The notes under the pieces were generated by a model. That model did not search any database, had not been told where the DNA came from, and was given only the letters and a program-made list of their open reading frames with translations. A stretch of 64,000 nucleotides of DNA from contig NZ_JAKJHZ010000005.1 in assembly GCF_021648885.1 (NCBI RefSeq), positions 744,001-808,000 on the forward strand, in the 5' to 3' direction. Source of the stretch: Nocardioides potassii (GTDB taxonomy: Bacteria > Actinomycetota > Actinomycetes > Propionibacteriales > Nocardioidaceae). Made by a program: the position numbers and the translations under genes. Shown one piece after another: positions 61,489 through 64,000 of the stretch; the first letter of the stretch is position 1; each line of letters starts with the position of its first letter.

Positions 61489-62015
61489 GGCACGAGCGCG
61501 GCCAGCTCGGCCAGCGCCGTCGACCGGTCGGTGGTGTCGACCACGGGCCAGCCGTTGGCAGCGGCGAGGTCCAGCAGCTGCAGGCGGCCCTCGAGGACGA
61601 GCGGGTCGCCGCCGCGCTCCTCGATGATCCGCGAGATCACCGCGGTCACGGGCGTCTCGGTCCGGTGGTGCAGCCGGTGCAGCACGACGTCGGGTGCGGC
61701 ATCGAGCACCACACCGACGTACGACGCTCCCGCCACGTGCGCCGCCGCGACGAAGCGGTCGACCTGCGCGGGCGCCACGATGAGCTGGGGGAGGACCACG
61801 TCGCGACCGGTGCGCAGGTAGGCCGTCATCAGGGCGAGCGCGGTCTGACGGACGGCCTCGCCGGTGCCGACGAAGTCGTCCTCCCAGCCCGCGACCCACG
61901 ATCGGAGCTCGTCGATGTCGCAGACGAGCGTGCCCGGGTGCGCGTCGGAGTGCGCGCGGGCCAGCGTCGACTTGCCGACGCCCGAGGGACCGTTGAGGTG
62001 GAGGAGGGTCGGCAC
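61485..62015 (-). CDS. P-loop kinase-like protein
   Basis: A 176-residue P-loop NTPase: Walker A HLNGPSGVGKSTLARA (residues 6-21), VCDIDELRSW as acceptor-side motif, DVVLPQLIV as Walker B-like strand. It resembles small kinases of the AAA_33/zeta-toxin-like class that phosphorylate a small molecule. Substrate unknown. GTG at 62015 follows TAGCCT by six bases. The stop is shared in the palindrome CTAG at 61485-61488 with the convergent gene. Confidence 0.8.
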   Translation of the reverse strand: MPTLLHLNGPSGVGKSTLARAHSDAHPGTLVCDIDELRSWVAGWEDDFVGTGEAVRQTALALMTAYLRTGRDVVLPQLIVAPAQVDRFVAAAHVAGASYVGVVLDAAPDVVLHRLHHRTETPVTAVISRIIEERGGDPLVLEGRLQLLDLAAANGWPVVDTTDRSTALAELAALVP

Positions 62016-62021
62016 GCCGGG

Positions 62022-62027
62022 AGGCTA
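62022..62027 (-). promoter_or_regulatory. -10 element of a probable leaderless transcript
   Basis: TAGCCT on the minus strand ends six bases before the kinase GTG. Confidence 0.5.
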
Positions 62028-62051
62028 GCCGAGGGGACTGGCACCGTGTGT

Positions 62052-62069
62052 TATCTTGACGTCAAGATA
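62052..62069. promoter_or_regulatory. perfect 18-bp palindrome upstream of aconitase
   Basis: TATCTTGAC-GTCAAGATA without a spacer. It contains both TATCTT, which could be a -10 element, and TTGACG. It lies 100 bases before the aconitase ATG and 37 bases from the divergent kinase start. A dimeric repressor such as an AcnR-like TetR protein is a likely ligand, but no such gene is in the window. Confidence 0.7.
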
Positions 62070-62169
62070 CTGCGGACGTCCCAAGAACAGGGTCACCCAC
62101 CTTCCCGAGTCCTCGCGTGCGAGGGCAGGATGGCCGGGTACCCGCGAACCTCCCGAGGAGATGTGGCTG

Positions 62170-64000
<1,831 letters not shown>

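Overview
The window looks like chromosomal DNA of a high-GC actinobacterium, most probably Nocardioidaceae (Nocardioides-like). The grounds are very high GC, many GTG starts, and actinobacterial marker families: SepH, DUF4193, DUF3093, DUF3710, DUF3159, DUF4192, DUF5998, a [2Fe-2S] ferrochelatase, a Lys/Ala-rich SigA and a ParE/ParC pair. The genus is an inference. I see no phage, insertion sequence, CRISPR array, rRNA or tRNA; this is core genome with small accessory inserts.

Layout. 1-3 kb: a secreted protein with calcium-binding TSP3 repeats, cut by the left edge, and a phosphotransferase. 3-12.7 kb: rpsA, a patatin lipase, a DJ-1/AraC regulator, a PLP aminotransferase, a divergent ABC exporter/MarR pair, coaE and a GH3 lipoprotein. 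12.7-24.7 kb: a SigB/HrdD-like sigma factor, pxpABC, DNA polymerase IV, DUF4192, a GCS2 ligase, a universal stress protein, an HhH-GPD repair protein, principal sigma factor SigA and an M28 peptidase. 24.7-28.3 kb: CapA-like lipoprotein, secreted and membrane proteins, and a Zn-ribbon protein. 28.5-40 kb: parE and parC (topoisomerase IV) flank a GMC oxidoreductase/aldehyde dehydrogenase operon, a DUF4242 protein, carbonic anhydrase and an LprG-like lipoprotein/MFS pair joined to parC. 40-50.6 kb: a GNAT/acyl-CoA-synthetase fusion, DUF5998, a phosphodiesterase, thymidine kinase, sulfurtransferase, MOSC protein, SepH, a TRIC channel and an aldonolactone oxidase. 50.7-61 kb: a conserved block cpfC-suhB-DUF4193-DUF4235-DUF3093-dut-DUF3710-OB-DUF3159-trkA-trkA-APC permease-TRAM methyltransferase, which from memory follows the mycobacterial sigA-downstream order. 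61-64 kb: two small genes and aconitase, cut by the right edge.

Two regulatory patterns are the most interesting result. First, four intergenic sites fit GGGAAT-N18-GTT(G/C), the form bound by thiol-stress sigma factors of the SigR/SigH type. They lie before the ABC exporter (10256-10283), the SigB/HrdD-like sigma gene (13688-13715), the DUF7455 Zn-ribbon gene (28257-28284) and the DUF4193 Zn-ribbon gene (52741-52767), all with exactly 18 bases between the elements. Second, many genes have a -10-like hexamer (xAxxxT, often TAGCCT or TACGCT) ending 6-7 bases before the start codon, so leaderless transcription is probably common. Three palindromic operators stand out: before the DJ-1/AraC gene (5905-5926), in the MarR/ABC gap (10230-10246) and before aconitase (62052-62069).

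Other points: DNA polymerase IV carries a Tudor-like tail after its clamp motif, the acyl-CoA-synthetase part of the GNAT fusion has lost its ATP-grasp metal motif, aconitase has an insert with a SFPASD motif, and pxpA is separated from pxpB by 383 bases with a stem-loop.
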